Below, one piece after another: positions 61,528-64,000 of a DNA stretch of 64,000 nucleotides (its first letter is position 1; the number at the start of each line of letters is the position of its first letter). The translations under genes were made by a program, and so were the position numbers. Where the stretch lies: positions 49,598,501 to 49,662,500 of the forward strand of contig NC_089980.1 in NCBI RefSeq assembly GCF_036417845.1, in the 5' to 3' direction. This stretch comes from Apteryx mantelli (lineage: Eukaryota; Chordata; Aves; Apterygiformes; Apterygidae). Under the pieces are notes generated by a model. That model saw nothing but the letters and a program-made list of their open reading frames with translations, did not search any database and was not told the DNA's origin.

Positions 61528-64000
61528 CTAGTCCTCTTGCAGGTCAAGCGATGTTTGTGAGTCAGTATAACTGAGCTCTTGAAAAATTTTTGTGTACCTG
61601 AAGTAGCTTAAGATGAGGAAGGCCCAAAAAATGCAGAGTATGAGGAATGAATAAAGTATAACTGTAGATAGATCTGACCTGAAATGCAAATGAAATTGGA
61701 TTAAAATATAATTACTTTTTAGATTCCTGCCTTAGTCAAGAATATCTTGGATTTCATACTAGGAGTACATTCACATGGTACAGTAATTCATGACAATGTA
61801 ACTGACTAATCATTAGGTATTTCTTTTAAAACTTATGGTCATAATAGGAAAATTTAAATTATTTGGTTTTTCAGTCAGTGGCAAGATTCCTTTGATTGGG
61901 GATGAAGAATAAAATGTGATTTTACTGGGGTTACTTAAAAGTTCATTTTGGTTTTAAAAAGCTTCTTGGTTCCAGGTATCTTGTGTACTCAACACAGAAA
62001 ATAAAATGCCACAAAAATTGGAATGAAAAGCAGGTATTATGCAGGTTTACCCTCAGCCTGCAAGTTGGGATCTGAGTAATACCTCAACACTTGTCACCTA
62101 GCTGAGTAAGTGCATAAGCCTAGCTAAAGCAATTCTCTGAAGTTTCCAGATATGTCAGATGTAAAATATGTTTATTCTAGACTATGGTAGTGGCTAGCTT
62201 AAGAAGTGCTAAGGGATAGCGTCCAAGTTTCATTTTCATTTCCGTCAGGGCAAATCCTGTATTTTTACCAGAAGGCCATGGAAACTTTTATTTCTGCAAG
62301 AACAATATTCATGGGTGGAAATGAATCCAAGCAGTTGCAAGAGAAGCGTCCAGTTTTGTGGATCTTGTAGAAACACTTGCATTACATCATGGAAAACCAA
62401 GGTAGGTTTGGCACGCTGGCAAACTTCCTGTTTGCTTTCAAATAAGAGATTTTGGAAAAACTGCATCAACTAAAAATGTGTGGAGGAATTCTGTCTTTAT
62501 CTGAAAATCATGTGCATAGAAGAAGAACATGATATCTTGTACCTTCGTAACTGTTTTTCTAATTACCTCTGTAATTTTAAGTATATTTTCATATAAATAT
62601 TGAATAATAACATAAGAACATAAGAAGAATTTAATATATTAAATAACGATAAAGCTTAGAAACATCTACTAGCTTTTACCTTTCAATTATTCCATATGTA
62701 TGGACCGCAAAGAATGCTTTTAAATCACAAAAACTGAAATATAAAAAAAAGCTTTGTTAGGTATCTTCACATCTGTAAAGACTTGAGAGCAAAAACAGAG
62801 AATCATATGAAACTGTCCAGTGCCCAGAATCACCCATCATTGCATATTTATTAAAAAAATTAAGTTATTGATAAGCAGATTAGAATTATTAAAACCTCTC
62901 TATATTCATAAATAACACTCCAAATGAACTATATTGTCAATTTTTAATATTGGCAATTACAATTAATAATTGTGCAGTACAGTTGGCTTTTGTGAGCATT
63001 CAGGCATGTACATATAGGTTTTTACAGGTCCTCTGCTTTGGAAAAATCACATTCTACAAGAGTCATGCCAGCAGTGTCAGTAGGATTTATGTAGGCCTAA
63101 AAAGGAGGCAACCTGTCTCTGCAAAGTTCAGGCTACAAGGGATAAATTATGGCTTTGAGACAGGCTAGAAATAATGTGAAAACTGTGTTCTATTTACTAT
63201 AGGCTCTGTGTAAGCAGGGACTATTGGAGAAACTGCAATGCATTAACCAGCCCTCACTGTTTTCAGTCTGGCCTCTGTGCTAGTGTTTCAAGGAAGCAGA
63301 TTTGAAGGAAGGGGAGAAGAAAAGCCAGAACTCTCTCCCATGGCTGGACCTTTTTCAGTGTAAGGTTAGCTAGCCCAAGTAAGCTACCAGGATATATCAG
63401 TTCTTTTCACTGATTTGTTATTGGTATTTACTGGTCTGTCTACATTCCCAAAATATATGGGATATGTGGTACTACACTGAGTATTATATGGGTCAGTTTC
63501 TTTTTTAAATTTTTGAGTGCATAAAAATGTTGAAATTCTGAAATTGTTAATTTGAAGGAAGGGGAAAACAAATATTCTTGAATAGGAGCTGTACTCTCAA
63601 AAGTTCTTGTAAAACATAACAAGATGTGACATTTCCAAAGATTTTCAGATAACCTATATTCATTTACAAATAGTACGGTTCTTTTTTTGCAAATGCCTCA
63701 CTGTCTTCAGATTACGTACTCAGTATTTATGCCGTTGATTAGTTTGAAAAATGGAAAAGTCAAGGATTCTGAGAATCACATCTGAATCATTTTTAAGTTA
63801 GAGCTAGGCAGAAGGGGAAAATATCGGTAACACCAAAGTCAAAGGAAATCCTGAGCAAAAATATTTTTAAAATATCAGTGGCAGGCATTTTATCCATTTT
63901 TACCCCACATTACATTTTTTTCACATTAAAAAAGAAAATAACCTGTAGTTTGGGTCTAATATCCTCACTCTGAACACATAAATGCCACTATGACTAGTAG
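61528..64000 (-). CDS. CATSPERE: CatSper auxiliary subunit, probably epsilon: last three coding exons (partial)
   Basis: CatSper delta/epsilon proteins are single-pass auxiliary subunits of the sperm flagellar calcium channel, with a large ectodomain. Three minus-strand exons are visible: 63943 to beyond 64000, 62680-62733, and 61528-61678 with stop TAG at 61528-61530. Each has GT/AG borders. Exon 1 ends with two bases of a codon, exon 2 is 1+51+2, and the last exon begins with one base, so all phases match. The joined product reads SGIYVFRVRILDPNYS, FCDLKAFFAVHTYGIIER, then a roughly 22-residue membrane helix (TVILYSFLILCIFWAFLILS), then YFRYTKIF and a short tail ending LQED. The YVFRV..DPNYS/FCDL pattern just before a terminal helix is typical of this family. 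The epsilon call rests on position beside DESI2 and the same relative orientation as in human. Delta-type is the alternative from sequence alone. Confidence 0.75.

Noticed and set aside
62245-62469. Open minus-strand frame that could be an extra CATSPERE exon
   Set aside because: Its best donor leaves phase 0, while the exons on both sides already join in phase without it. The acceptor is mediocre and the text is not family-like. Probably intronic.

Overview
The window is vertebrate nuclear DNA. Genes are split into short exons with long AT-rich introns, promoters sit in CpG islands, and old CR1 LINE fragments are scattered through it. The CR1 fragments and the compact genes point to a sauropsid, probably an archosaur (crocodilian or bird). 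A CatSper accessory gene and several DNA-transposon relics fit a crocodilian somewhat better than a bird. Compactness (DESI2 about 13 kb, COX20 under 4 kb) would also fit a bird. I could not settle the species.

Three protein genes are supported, all on the minus strand. From left to right these are COX20 (9251-12896, complete, four coding exons, 117 aa), DESI2 (44483-57377, complete, five coding exons, 193 aa) and the last three exons of a CatSper delta/epsilon-type gene, most likely CATSPERE (61528 to beyond 64000). This is the CATSPERE-DESI2-COX20 order of human 1q44 in inverted orientation. HNRNPU would be expected next on the left, but I see no exon of it. The genes are conserved neighbours rather than a functional operon: an inner-mitochondrial-membrane chaperone for cytochrome c oxidase assembly, a PPPDE-fold cysteine peptidase, and a sperm calcium-channel subunit.

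Region by region: 1-9250 is gene-poor, with one CR1 fragment and two TG microsatellites. 9251-13560 is COX20 and its CpG island. 13.6-44.4 kb is a 31-kb interval with CR1 relics, a decayed PIF/Harbinger transposase, an unrecognised 153-codon ORF with an in-frame 51-bp repeat, a CTCF-like motif and a long A-tail. 44.5-58.1 kb is DESI2 and its CpG island; its first intron holds an intact-ended 284-bp Tigger1-like element. 58.1-64 kb is non-coding sequence followed by the CATSPERE 3' end.

The items most worth following up are the Tigger1-like element, the CATSPERE exons, and the orphan ORF. I see no clearly new multi-gene system.
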